The position numbers and the translations under genes were made by a program. This document shows positions 10,437 through 21,430 of a DNA stretch of 64,000 nucleotides, in pieces (within the stretch, counting starts at the first letter, position 1; the number at the start of each line of letters is the position of its first letter). Source of the stretch: Rhynchospora pubera (Eukaryota; Streptophyta; Magnoliopsida; Poales; Cyperaceae). The DNA is taken from NCBI GenBank assembly GCA_028095005.1, contig CM051461.1, positions 62,725,840 through 62,789,839 of the forward strand. The letters are read 5' to 3'. Under the pieces are notes generated by a model. That model was not told the DNA's origin. It was given only the letters and a program-made list of their open reading frames with translations, and ran no database searches.

Positions 10437-12199
10437 TGTTAGACAGTGTGTAATTTTCATTTATTTTGCTAATTACAAGTTAATTAAGCCAAGAACATCA
10501 CACACAAAGGATCTAGTACACAAGCTATTCAAACACACGAGAAAAAGGGTTGGAAGTATACCTCTCTTGGTATCGCAACCAAGAGGCTCGTTCCAACGGA
10601 TTGGTGTCGGTGGCGTGCTCTCCAAGAACCTCCACGCCGTGCGCCTCGAGTCCACTAAGGAATTAACCACCTTCTCTAATCAATTATGCTAGTAATTGAG
10701 AGAAGTGTGTCTAATTCCAAAGCTTTCCCTCTTCAAGTTTAATTCTCCAATTAATTTAGTGGAAAAGCTTGCTCAACACATGAGCTAGGTGGTGTGTGGA
10801 AGAGAGAAAGGGAATGAAAAATTCTGAAATTTTTCTTCCCTTGGTGTGAGGTGCGGCCAAAGAGAGAAGGAGAGAGAGAGGTGTGTGGAGGCTAGGGTTT
10901 GCTCCCAAAGAACACCCCTTTATATAGACCTCATACCCTAGCTCTCATCCACATTTTGATGGACCAAAATACCCCTATGGTGCCGCACCTACCTACCTCC
11001 TATGTGGGTTGGGCCTCAAGTCAAGTTGAGCCCAATAGCCTTCTATTTTATTACACCTTCCATTTGGCATTAAATCAACTAATTAATTTAAGGCCCAATT
11101 TGCTCAATTTATTAAATGTGTTGATTATTATTAATTATTAACTATTTAATAATTAATATGGAATTAGACAATGCATTTAATTATTTCGATATGATCTATT
11201 TGACTTAATTAATCATAACGGTCCATAACGGTATACGATTAATTAATCAACTTATCATATTTTGCAAAACCAATTGTTGCAAATAAACAATTAATGCACG
11301 TGTGGTTAAACATCTTATTATGTGTGACCCTTTGAGGATTTATGCTATGTTGGCCATGGAATTAAATCGCTATTTAATTCCAATAATCATAAGCGGTATC
11401 TAGCAACACGTTATGATTCCCAATTCGCATAAATAGTGTACAGCTACAAAATTTCAATCCTGCATAAGAGAACAATTATGTTTCTCTATTTTGATTCTTA
11501 TGTCACACGATATCATCGTATAATCCAAGATAGGAACGTGTCATTCTTGCAGATTATACGTTTCTTGATCTAGAGATAATTGTATCAGTTGCTAGCAAAC
11601 AATCTATCTCCATCAAGGGGCCCAAACAGATATCGTCACTCACTAAGTGAATTAATGAGGGACATACGATTTTCTTGATAATTAGCTTTTCCCCGCACAA
11701 TTCAAGAATACTTAAATCAAGTCCGTATAGCAGCCTTTATCAGGAATCAGCGGTAGACATGATTTATAGCATCTATCCTCATGTGGAAAAGATAATCATC
11801 TCAAACTTAGAACCAAAATCATAACGAAATAAATAATGACACGTAACACAATCCATATATTTATTTCGTGGGGTCCAGTCCTGTACTATGTTCTATAACA
11901 TATACATATGCAATTAAGTTGGTTACTCCTAACCTATGATTTATAGAACTTAATCATCACTTAATCTGCATACTAATCTTATTGATAATTAATGTTCTCT
12001 GTTAATTATCAAGATTATGGACTTTTAGATTTATCGTTGTCATTTACTACTAAATGAATAACAGTGATCTATAATTCAGATCCTCAACCTGAATGAACTG
12101 TTAACGATTAAATCAAAGAACAAATGATCTGAAATCACCAATAACATAAACTATAGAAGTGGCCTAAATAAGATTGGCTCCTAGGACATATCTCTAACA
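10437..12199 (-). repeat. 5' LTR of copia element 1
   Basis: 1,763 bp, about 99.6% identical to the 3' LTR by eye. Because the element is on the minus strand this right-hand LTR drives transcription. Ends are TG...CA with a 7-base inverted repeat. Confidence 0.93.
10919..10928 (-). promoter_or_regulatory. TATA box in the 5' LTR of copia element 1
   Basis: The minus strand reads GTCTATATAAAGG across this site. It is the only clear TATA box I noticed in the LTR and is conserved in the other copy at 2,791-2,800. Transcription would be expected to begin about 25-35 bases further left. Expression is not shown by sequence. Confidence 0.55.
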
Positions 12200-12204
12200 A
12201 AGGG
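12200..12204. repeat. Right target-site duplication AAGGG of copia element 1
   Basis: Exact copy of the five bases at 2,305-2,309, directly after the right LTR. Confidence 0.9.
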
Positions 12205-12377
12205 CGCATCATTGTTTGCTGCCTTGAAATGGAAATTTTGTCGTTAGTTGCATCCTTCAATTTTCTTTTCTCTTGTTCTCTGAAAATCAAGTGCCAATCT
12301 TAATGCTTGTGATTTTATTGAAGATCAAACTAAAATGAAATAGAATGAAAGAAAATTATTTTATTATTATTATTTTT

Positions 12378-12432
12378 TTAAGAAACTTGGGCTGCCTCCC
12401 AAGGAGCGCTTCTTTTAGGTCATTAGCTTGAC
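12378..12432 (-). other. Conserved box downstream of the gag-like frame
   Basis: The minus strand carries GGTCAAGCTAATGACCTAAA followed by AAGCGCTCCTTGGGAGGC and AGCCCAAG. The same arrangement is present on the plus strand at about 63,277-63,331 in a different LTR element, also shortly after the primer site and a short open frame. I recall similar boxes in plant Athila/Tat-type elements. Its function is unknown to me. Confidence 0.7.
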
Positions 12433-12444
12433 CGTTGCATTGCA

Positions 12445-13650
12445 TCAAGTTGGAGAAGATGCTGCAAGATAGATGAGGGCTCTCTTTTCACCAGGATCGA
12501 GGGCCAAAAACTCCAGAAGGTAGTCATGATTTGGACTGTCTTCTTCTGCTATTGGTGGCTCATGTTTTGTCTCACACCATACATTGTCTTCGCAACTCGC
12601 ATCGCCGCCTGCATCATAGGTTGCATCGCTTGATTTCTCCTTTAGGCCTGAATATTTTTCATTGTGGCTTAAATTGCCGATGCAACCCACCTTGCTGCTT
12701 GTATCACCAAGTGAGTCGATGAAGTTTGTATTCTGGATCTGAACTACACCTATAGTTGAGTGACATGCCAGTAGTGCAGGTGCATCTGAATCGCATGCCA
12801 GTGGTGCAGGTGCATTTGAGTCGCAAACTAGCAGTGTTGGTGCACCTAAGTCACATTCTAGCGGTGCAGGTGCACTGGAGTCACATGCCAGCGGTGCAGG
12901 TGCATCTGGGTCACATTCTAGTGGTGCAGGTGCACAATGTGAACTGTAATTGAATTCACCCTGGTTGAGTGCAGTGTTATCCTGGTGGGATGCACCTATG
13001 TCATGGACTGATTCCTCTACACCTTGGTTGATGCAGTTTGAAGCATCTGCTTGTTGTGCTATTCGGATTTGCAACATATTACTTTGCATGATAAGCATAT
13101 CAACATTGGAATTTAGCTTTTTAAATGACTCCTCCATTTTTTCAGTCCAATCAGCCTGAGATTTGATATATTTTTCTAGTGAAGATTCTCATGCTGGTTT
13201 TTGTGGGTTTTGAGGTGGTTCAAACTGAGAGTAATAAGGAAGTTGTCGGTTTGTGTGTTGAGGTGCACATTGAAGGTTTTGGTGTGAAGAAGTGAAATGA
13301 TCCCACCTATCGAAATTGTAAGCTCTAGAATATGAGAAATTTTGATATCCATTGAAATTTGGTTGCTCAAACTCAAACTCTAAAGAACTATTGATCTCGG
13401 ATCTTTTGAATGCAAGTGGTTGTGCAGCCCGCATTGTGTGCCTATTGCTTGTCCAATGGTAGTCGTTCAGTGCCATAGTTAGGTGCAGCAATGAGAGTGC
13501 ACCTGAATTGTGAGGGTGCAGGCGCACTGGACTTCTGAACCTGAAAGATGAACACAAAAAGGTGCAAGGTGAAATAGAAAATAACAGAACCAAAAAAATA
13601 GAAAGAGAAAAATAAACAAAAAATAAAATAAAATGGTGGTCTAGCCTCAC
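12445..13650 (-). pseudogene. Gag-like frame of the tRNA-Asp-primed element, with one in-frame TGA
   Basis: A single frame of about 401 codons, interrupted only by TGA at 13,189-13,191. The upstream 153 codons start near 13,650 and end with an Asn/Gln/Pro/Tyr-rich segment (QFEPPQNPQKPA). After the stop come an amphipathic helical stretch (ESSLEKYIKSQADW...MEESFKKLNSNVDML) and six decapeptide repeats rich in Pro, Cys and Asp. The acidic C-terminus ends FLALDPGEKRALIYLA. The Gln/Pro-rich part followed by a helical SLEKxIxSQ segment resembles the C-terminal part of Athila/Tat gag proteins; this is by memory of family style, not alignment. No zinc knuckle, protease, RT or integrase exists in the element. 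The first about 60 residues, very hydrophobic, may be leader read-through rather than protein. Confidence 0.6.
12764..12943. repeat. 30-bp minisatellite inside the gag-like frame
   Basis: Six 30-bp units with the form CAnnCnAGnnGTGCAGGTGCA followed by ten variable bases. Because 30 is a multiple of three, the units encode six decapeptides on the minus strand (APAPLACDSD type) and copy-number change keeps the frame. Each unit contains the element's GGTGCA word. Confidence 0.9.
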
Positions 13651-13683
13651 TTAAGTTGGTTCGTATCGATATTCTGTTGCCTC

Positions 13684-13700
13684 CTCGGCAACGGCGCCAA
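13684..13700 (-). promoter_or_regulatory. Primer-binding site complementary to tRNA-Asp
   Basis: The minus strand reads TGGCGCCGTTGCCGAGG four bases after the LTR edge. It matches the 3' end of plant tRNA-Asp except one base (GAGG for GGGG). The same site occurs, without the change, at 62,843-62,860. Confidence 0.85.
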
Positions 13701-13704
13701 GTTT

Positions 13705-15247
13705 GATGTGTGCTTTTTAGGGTACACAAGACTAATTAAAAACCCTAATCCTATTTGGTCGGAATGCAAGCGCACTATCCTACCGCGTAGTACTTAGGGG
13801 TCGATCCCACAGGGAGGCGGTTTAGAATTACCGGACTAACAACTTTTGGTAATCTAGACCTGGCAAATAATTGAATTGGTGTTTAAACTACAGGGGTAAA
13901 ACAGTAAAGTAAATAACTAAATTAAATGACAATGCAGGGGAACGATGCAGTCGCACTGGACTGAGTGCAACCAGAGATGCAGGTGAAGTGTTGAAGTAGG
14001 ATGCAGGTTGAGATGCAACTGGTTCAAGACTGGATGCAGGTTGACAGAAAAGACTCGAATAAAAACTGAATGTATTTATGTGTTTTTGGACTAGGGTTAT
14101 GACTTCACAACTGTGTAATACTTGGATTAATGAAGCTTGTTTATTGTATTCACACGGTTTAATAGATGAGTGTTAATAAGTGGTTTATAAGTACTTTTGT
14201 GCATATCTACTTGTGTAAAATCTGAAATGCATTAATCTTGAGCGGACCGTTTGGTAATAATTTATTCTAACTTCCTCTTGAATCTGTCTACTCAAACTAT
14301 AATCAGATAGTTTAAGCGGATTGCTAGGAAGTTAGAAAATCAATTATACCTTTGTGTCTAGCTACTCAATGATAAATCCAAACAGATATTAAAACAAGCG
14401 TGCAAGTGATCAAATAAATCGCACCACACCATTTAGCAAAAGATAGGAAGAATTAACAACAAACCATGATATAAAATAAACTAAGCATTCAATAATCGAA
14501 GCATTTCAGTTGTTACATCATAACCCTAATTAAAGTTTAGCTACTCATAATAAAATGAAAACAAACAAGTTTGAACACGAGCATCACAAGAGAGAAAAAG
14601 ATAAGGATGCAACCAATCTCCTTGGCTTTTTCATCTCTAGAATCGGGTGTTGCAACCCTTCATCCTCCTTGCTGTCACCAAGAGGGAGGTAGTTGCTGCC
14701 CCAAGAGAGACCAGGGCCGAAGCCCAAGGTCAAAATTCGACCAGAAAAGAGAGAGGAAGAAAGAACAGATCTGGAATTGAGAAGGGTGAGAGAGTCTTTT
14801 TGGACAGCAGCCCCTTAGCTTCCTTTTATATTGCCTTCATCAATATCCCTCCATCTCCTCCTTGATTTTCTCTTTTTTAGCCTGGAGGCCTTTAAACTCT
14901 TTCCATTTCAGCCCTTGCAATAAGGGAAATCGGATCTGAGAGGAACAGCTAGCTGTCGCTTGAGAAACAGCGCAGTTTCCAAATCTGTGCGTAGGGTGCA
15001 GTGCACCCTGGAATGCAGGTGCATCGCCAAGTTTGTAGCACATCATTTCCTAGTCAGCGTCAGGATGCACCCTGAGACGCGGGTGCACCCTCAAACCTGA
15101 AATGCAACAAAAACAACAAAACGGCAATATCTCTTTCTTTCTTACAAAATGGACAAAATGATATAAAATGAACGTGAAAAGGACAGAATTTAGGAAGATA
15201 ATTAGGCTTAACCGAACATAAATACCATGTCATTTTCATGTTCATCA
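13705..15247 (-). repeat. 5' LTR of the tRNA-Asp-primed element
   Basis: About 1,543 bp, from TGATGTGTGC to GTTCATCA on the plus strand. The last 735 bp match window bases 1-735. Near its left edge it has GGTCGATCCCACAGGGAGG, a variant of the box also present in the LTRs at about 42,090 and 62,750. GGTGCA words occur near 13,500 (outside the LTR), 13,940-14,040 and 14,995-15,090. Confidence 0.87.
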
Positions 15248-16040
15248 TGAGGATATAAGCTACTTAAAGTTTTTTGGTCAAGATATTTTTAGGATTATTG
15301 ATATAATAGTTGCAACTCCATCTCATCAATTTATCTGTTTTACTTTTTTTAATAAGCTGATTATAGCCGGCAAGAAGCAACAACTGTTCATGAATAAAAA
15401 TAATAAAACATCCAAGCAGTCGATGAAAAAAAAGGCTGTCGGAGGTCATAATAATGATCTGTGTATGTTACACTGAAAAAGGGCCATTGAGGCTTAAGCA
15501 TATTTTATATTGCTCCATTTTGATGTAAATATGTTTAAAAGATTAATAAATTACATTTTACCGAAAGTTATTATTAATTAATTTGTTTTTCTATCTCATG
15601 GATAGCGACAAGATTGTCTAAAATAATTTTACGAAAATTGATATTTGAGTATTAAGTATTAACTATTAACTAACTATTTGGACTTGCGAATTGGAACTAT
15701 AGAAAGGGGCACGCTATCTAATTTTGAGTAAATATCTTTTGAAAATGCAATTACATTTGAAATTGAACTTTAAACCTTACGCGTGATCACTCTTATTTTG
15801 TGATGGTTCACACAACTGTAGTCGATCCAAGAACATACATGTGGTGTGGTAGAATAGTTCATGTGGTGTGGTAGAATAGTTTATAGTCAAATTAACTTGA
15901 TACTACACATGACAAAAAAAAAGTTCACATTGTAGTAAAAAAAAACAATAATAATTAATTAGTATGCACTTGCATTTATGCAGCGATATAACATTAATTG
16001 TGAGATATTGGTGGATTACTAAAGTTGGAAATTACACCGG
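15248..16040. other. AT-rich flank between the LTR element and the satellite region
   Basis: No coding region or transposon ends were recognised. The only local structure is a double copy of a 22-bp sequence (CATGTGGTGTGGTAGAATAG) at about 15,838-15,881. Confidence 0.5.
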
Positions 16041-16137
16041 CGTGAATTGATTTGGTGGGAGTGGTGCAGCAGGTGGCGCACTTATCGTCCACCTCATCCG
16101 AGTGACCATTTATCTCTCCATCTCCATGACCATTACT

Positions 16138-16345
16138 ACCATGCACCTCCGCCAAATCCTAAACCTCCTCAGCATCCTCCACCTCACCATCGTCGTCCAC
16201 CTCAACCTCCTCAGCCTCCACCCCCTCACCATCACCGTGCATCCCCGCTAACTCATCAACCTCCTCAGCCTCCACCCCCTCACCATTCACCATGCACCTC
16301 CGCCAACTCTTCAACCTCCTCAGGCTCCACCCCCTCGCTATCACT
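16138..16345. repeat. Proline-codon minisatellite at the satellite border
   Basis: About four imperfect units of roughly 54-56 bp, each starting AACCTCCTCAG and containing CCACCCCCTCACCAT. On the plus strand they give a Pro/His-rich open frame (16,047-16,400). The frame runs straight into satellite sequence and has no proper end, so I annotate a minisatellite, perhaps from a fragment of a proline-rich or extensin-like gene. It ends 3 bp before the first satellite monomer. Confidence 0.65.
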
Positions 16346-16347
16346 CT

Positions 16348-19300
16348 TTATAAACTATATAAAGAGCATAAATATAGATTATTGTTATCAAATGACTTAA
16401 AGTGAATGCAAAATAGTTTGAAATGCTTACTGTAAAATCGGCATATTATGTGAATAATTACAATGTATAATCTAATTGTATTGAAGATGTGAGCTCATAA
16501 ACATATTCTAGACTATATAAAAAGTATAAATATAGAATATTGTCATCACATAACTTAAAATGAATGCAAAATCAATTGAAATGCTCAGATATACTTAGAA
16601 TTTGTCAAATCTGCACATTATGTGAATAATTACAATGTATAAACCAATATTTTAGAAATTATTGACCTCATAAACATATTCTAGACTAAATAAATAGCAT
16701 AAATATAGATTATTGTGACCAAATGACTTAAAAAATGAATGCAAAATCTCTTCAATTGTTCAAATATACTCAGAATATGTAAAATCTGTATAATATGTGA
16801 ATAATTACAATGTATAATCCAATCGTTTTGAATAATTGAGCCAATAAACATATTCTACACAATATGAAATACTTAAATATAGATTATTGTTATCAAAGGA
16901 CTTAAAATTAATGCAAAATCGCTTGAAATGCTCAAATATACTCAGAATCATTCAAATCTCAACATTACGTGTATAATTACAATCTATAATCCAATCGTTT
17001 TGAATAATTGATATCATAAATATATTCTAGACTACATAAAGAGCTTAAATATACATTATGGTGATCAAACGAATTAAAATGAATGCAAAATCGTTTGAAA
17101 TGCTCAAATATACTCAGAATCTGTAAAAGCTGCATTTTATGTGAATAATTACAATGTACAATCCAATCGTTTTGAATAATTGAACTCATAAACATATTCT
17201 AGTCTTTATAAAAAGCTTAATTAAAGATTATTGTGATCAAATGACTTAAATAAATGCAAAATCGCTTGAAATGCTCAAATATACTCAGAATTTGTAAAAT
17301 CTATATATTATGTGAGTAATTACAATGTATAATGCAATCGTTTAGAATAAGTGAGTTCATAAACATATTCTTGACAATATAAAGATCTTAAATATAGATG
17401 ATTGTGATCAAATGATTTAAAATGAATGCGAAATTGCTTGAAAAGCTTAAATATACTAAGAATCGGTAAAATTTGCACATTATATGAATAATTACAATGT
17501 ATAATCCAATCATTTTGAATATGTGAGCTCATAAACATATTCTTGACTATATGAAGAGCTTAAATATAGATTATTGTGATCGGATGACTTAAAATGAATG
17601 AAAAATCGATTGAAATGCTCAAAGAAACTTACAATCTGTAAAATATGTACATTATGTGAATAATTACAATGTATAATCCAATCATTTTGAATAATTAATC
17701 TCATAAAAATATTATAGAATATATAAAGAGCTTAAATAGAGATTATTTTGATCAAATAACTTAAAATGAATGCAAAATTGCTTGAAATACTCCAATATAC
17801 TCAGAATTTTTAAAATCTGCACATTATGTGCATGATTACAATGTATAATCCAATCGTTTTGAATAACTTAGTTTATAAACATATTTTAAACAATATAAAG
17901 ATCATAAATATAGATTACTGTTGTCAAATGACTTAAAATGAATATAATATCTTTGAAATGCTCAATATACTCAGAAATTGTAAAATCCGTATATTATGTG
18001 AATAATTATAATATATAATCCAATCGTTTGAAATAAGTGAGTTCAAAAAAATATTTTAAATTATATAAAGAGATTAAATATAGATTGTTGTGATCAAATG
18101 ACTATAAATGAATGCAAAATCGCTTCAAATGCTCAAATATACTCAGAATCTGTAAAATCTTCACAATATGTGAATAATTACAGTGTATAATCCAATTGTT
18201 TTGAATAATTGAGCTCATAAACATATTTTAGACAATATAAAGAGTTTAAATATAGATTATTGTTATCAAATGACTTAGAATTAAAGCAAAATCGCTTGAA
18301 ATGCTCAAACATACTAAGAATATTTCAAATCTGAACATTCTGTGCATAATTACAATCTATAATCCAATCATTTTTAATAAATGATATCATAAACATATTC
18401 TAGACTATATAAAAAGCTTAAATATACATTATGGTCATCAAATGACTTAAAATGAATGCAAAATCGCTTGAAATGCTCAAATATACTCAGAATCTGCACA
18501 AATCTACACAAAATGTGCGTAATTACAATGTATGATGCAATTGTTTATAATAAGTGAGTACATAAACATATTCTTGACTATATAAAGATCTAAAATATAA
18601 ATGATTGTGATCAAATGATTTAAAATGAATACAAAATTGCTTGAAATGCTCAAATATACTCAGAATCTTTCAAATCTGCACATTATGTTCATAATTACAA
18701 TGTATAATCCAATAGTTTTGAGTAAGTTAAATAATAAACAAATTCTAGAAAAAAATAAAGAGCTCTAATATATATTATTGTGATCAAATCACTTAAAAGG
18801 AATGCAAAATAGCTTGAAATGCTCAAATATACTCAGAATCTATAAAATCTGCACATTATGTGATAAATTACAATGTATAATCCAATTCTTATGAATAAGT
18901 GAGTTCGTAAACATATTCGAGACCATATAAAGAGCATCAATATAGATTATGTGATCAAATGATTTAAAATGATTTCAAAATCGCTTGAAATGCTCAAATA
19001 TTCTCAAAATCTGTAAAATCTGCAAATTATGTGAATAATTATAATGTATAATCCAATCTTTTCGAACAAATGAGTTCATAAACATATTATAAACTATATA
19101 AAGATCATAAATATAGATTATTGTCATCAAATGACTTAAAATGAATGCAAAATCACTTGAAATGCTTAAATATTCTCAGAATCTGTAAAATCTGCATATT
19201 ATGTGAATAATTAGAATGTATAATCTAATCGTATTATATATGTGAGCTCATAAACATATTATAGAGTATATAAAGAGCTTATATAGAATATTGTCATCAC

Positions 19301-20476
19301 ATAACTTAAAGTGAATGAAAAATTAATTGACATGCTCAAATAAACTGAGAATCTATATAATATGCACATTATGTGAATAATTACAATGTATAATCAAATC
19401 GATTTGAATAATTGAGCTCATAAACATATTTAGACTATATAACGAGCTTAAATTTAGATTATTGTGATCAAATAACTTAAAATGAATGCAAAATCTCTTG
19501 AAATGCTCCAATATACTCAGAACCTTTAAAATCTGCACATTATGTGCGCAATTACAATGTATGATCCAATCATTTTGAATAACTTATTTCAGAAACATAT
19601 TCTTAACTATATAAAGATCATAAATATAGATTACTGTGGTCAAATGACATAAAAAGAATACAAAATCTTTCGAAATGCTCAAATATACTCAGAAATTGTA
19701 AAATGCGTATATTATGTGAATAATTACATTATATAGTCCAATCGTTTGGAATAAGTGAGTTCATAAATATATTCTAAACTATATAAGGAGCTTAAATATA
19801 GATTATTGTGATCAAATGACTTAAAATGAAAGCAAAATCACTTAAAATGCTCAAATATACTTAAAATTTGTCCAATCTGCACATTATGTGAATAATTACA
19901 ATGCATAAACTAATATTTTTTTAATAATTAACCTCATAAACATATTCTAGACTATATAAAGAGCAAAAATATAGATTATTTTGATCAAATGACTTAAAAT
20001 GAATGTAAAATTGCTTCAAATGCTCAAATATACTAAAAAATCTATAAAATCTGCACATTTAAGTGATAAATTACAATGTATAATCCAATCGTTTTGAATA
20101 ATTGAGCTCATAAACATATTTTAAACTATATATAGATCTTAAATATAGATTATTGTGATCAAATAATTTAAAATGAATGCAAATTCGCTTGAAATGCTCC
20201 AATATACTCAGAATCTTTAAAATCTGCACATTATTTGCATAATTACAATATATAATCCAATTGTTTTGAATAAGTGATATCATAAACATATTCTAGACAA
20301 TATAAATAGCTTAAATATACATTATTGGGATCAAATGACTTAAAATGAATGCAAAATCCCTTGAAATGCTCAAATATACTCAGAATCTGTAAAAGCTGCA
20401 TATAATATGAATAATTACAATGTACAATCCAATCGTTTTGAATAATTTAACTCATAAACATATTCTAGACTTTATA
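16348..20476. repeat. 172-bp satellite array, left block
   Basis: Tandem AT-rich monomers of 172 bp; for example GCAAAATCG occurs at 17,084 and 17,256. Monomer landmarks in order are GCTTGAAATGCTC, ATATACTCAGAAT, GCACATTATGTG, AATTACAATGTATAATCC, CATAAACATATTCTAGAC, TATATAAAGAGCTTAAATAT and GATCAAATGACTTAAAATGA. Copies diverge moderately, with many short indels. A period near one nucleosome is common for plant centromeric satellites, but centromere function cannot be read from the sequence. Confidence 0.95.
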
Positions 20477-21430
20477 GAGGAATGATATACTACACTCTGG
20501 ATTATTGAGTCCTCATACACTGAATTTCTGATCCTTTGGATCGCTTTAAAAAATTGTGCACCAAATTTAGATGAGTCGATCGGATTATGGCGCTGATTGC
20601 TATTCGATTCTCCGTTTCCATTAAAATTTCCGTCTCCTTCTGTTTAATTCTTCGTTCGCACCTCTCTTCGCACTCATGGTCTCATCTCTGTTTGCACCAA
20701 ATTGAACGCCAAAACTCTTAATTGCACGATTCTCTCTCTCGTAGTTTGTACTTTCGTCACTTCACCCTGCGCGCTTCTCTCTTAGGATTTGCCAACTTGA
20801 GCTCGCACATCTTAACACACCTAGACGATTGTTCTGTTTTTGGTCGCACATCATACCCTTTCTCTGATATATATGTACGCTATAAGTTAGAACTTTCATA
20901 ACAATGAAAAGAAGGCAAGAATCTTTGATTTGAGACATTTAATATCGCAAATGAATAAAAAAAAATAAACAAAGCTATCTTTTCTCGCTTGTTAATTTGG
21001 ACCTTCGCCCCTTTATATTGTTGGTTTTGCCTCCACTGGTGTCAAACTGTCAATCGACGAATCCAAGGAGCACAGAGCGCTATAAGGGAGGAAAGGTCAA
21101 CAAAGGAGTGAAGGAGAGAGAAAGGTGTCGATGCGATGAAAGAGAGAGATACGAGATGAAGTTGGGGAAAGCGAGAGTTGCTGAGGAGGTAGAGATGCCA
21201 GAGGCTGTCAAGGTTTTCCTTTTTTTTTTTTGTTTGAAGGACAGAGAATCTTCAGACGGAGGATTCAACAGAAGACGGAAAATTTTAATGAAATGGAGAA
21301 AACGGAGAGCCTATAGCGCCTCTATCCCAGCCTTTCATCAAAATCTTACCACAAAAATTAGAACGATCCGACGGTAGAAAAAATCAGTGTATGGGGCATG
21401 TATACACCAGAGTGTAGTATATCATTCCTC
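20477..21430. mobile_element. 954-bp terminal-inverted-repeat DNA element in the satellite
   Basis: The ends are a perfect 24-bp inverted repeat beginning GAGGAATGATATACTACACT. It is flanked by a 5-bp direct repeat TTATA (20,472-20,476 and 21,431-21,435). Removing the element and one TTATA restores an ordinary monomer (GACTTTATAAAGAGCTT). The interior is not satellite. It has higher GC, CT-rich and GA-rich tracts and a 126-codon open frame (20,997-21,377) with no recognised domain. There is no transposase, so it is non-autonomous. A 5-bp duplication does not clearly assign a superfamily. Confidence 0.85.

Larger units (their letters stand above)
2310..12199 (-). mobile_element. Copia element 1: full-length Ty1/copia retrotransposon, minus strand
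   Basis: A 9,890-bp element with two 1,763-bp LTRs (2,310-4,072 and 10,437-12,199). The LTRs differ at about 7 positions by eye (about 0.4%), all transitions. Ends are TGTTAGA...TCTAACA, with a perfect 5-bp target duplication. The primer site matches initiator tRNA-Met and a purine tract abuts the 3' LTR. Domain order is gag, zinc knuckle, protease, integrase, RT and RNase H, as in Ty1/copia (integrase before RT). The reading frame has one frameshift and one stop, so it cannot make full-length RT/RNase H by simple translation. It is inserted in the internal region of the tRNA-Asp-primed element. I do not assign a lineage. Confidence 0.95.
12200..15247 (-). mobile_element. 5' half of the non-autonomous tRNA-Asp-primed LTR element
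   Basis: Together with 1-2,309 this is one LTR element on the minus strand, split by copia element 1. It comprises a 5' LTR (13,705-15,247), a primer site complementary to tRNA-Asp, a gag-like frame and the conserved downstream box. The internal region is only about 3.1 kb once the copia insertion and one target duplication are removed, and it lacks pol. This fits a large retrotransposon derivative that moves with enzymes from a relative, probably Ty3/gypsy of the Athila/Tat group. The right flank begins TGAGG; its partner is off the window. Confidence 0.8.

Noticed and set aside
12764..12943. CRISPR-like array
   Set aside because: The repeats are directly adjacent, have no unique spacers, and lie in a plant retroelement frame.
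16047..16400. 117-codon Pro/His-rich frame as a gene
   Set aside because: It is low complexity and its C-terminus is satellite sequence.
20997..21377. 126-codon frame in the 954-bp element as a transposase or gene
   Set aside because: It has no recognised domain, mixed low-complexity tracts and no splice evidence. It is kept only as a note on the element.
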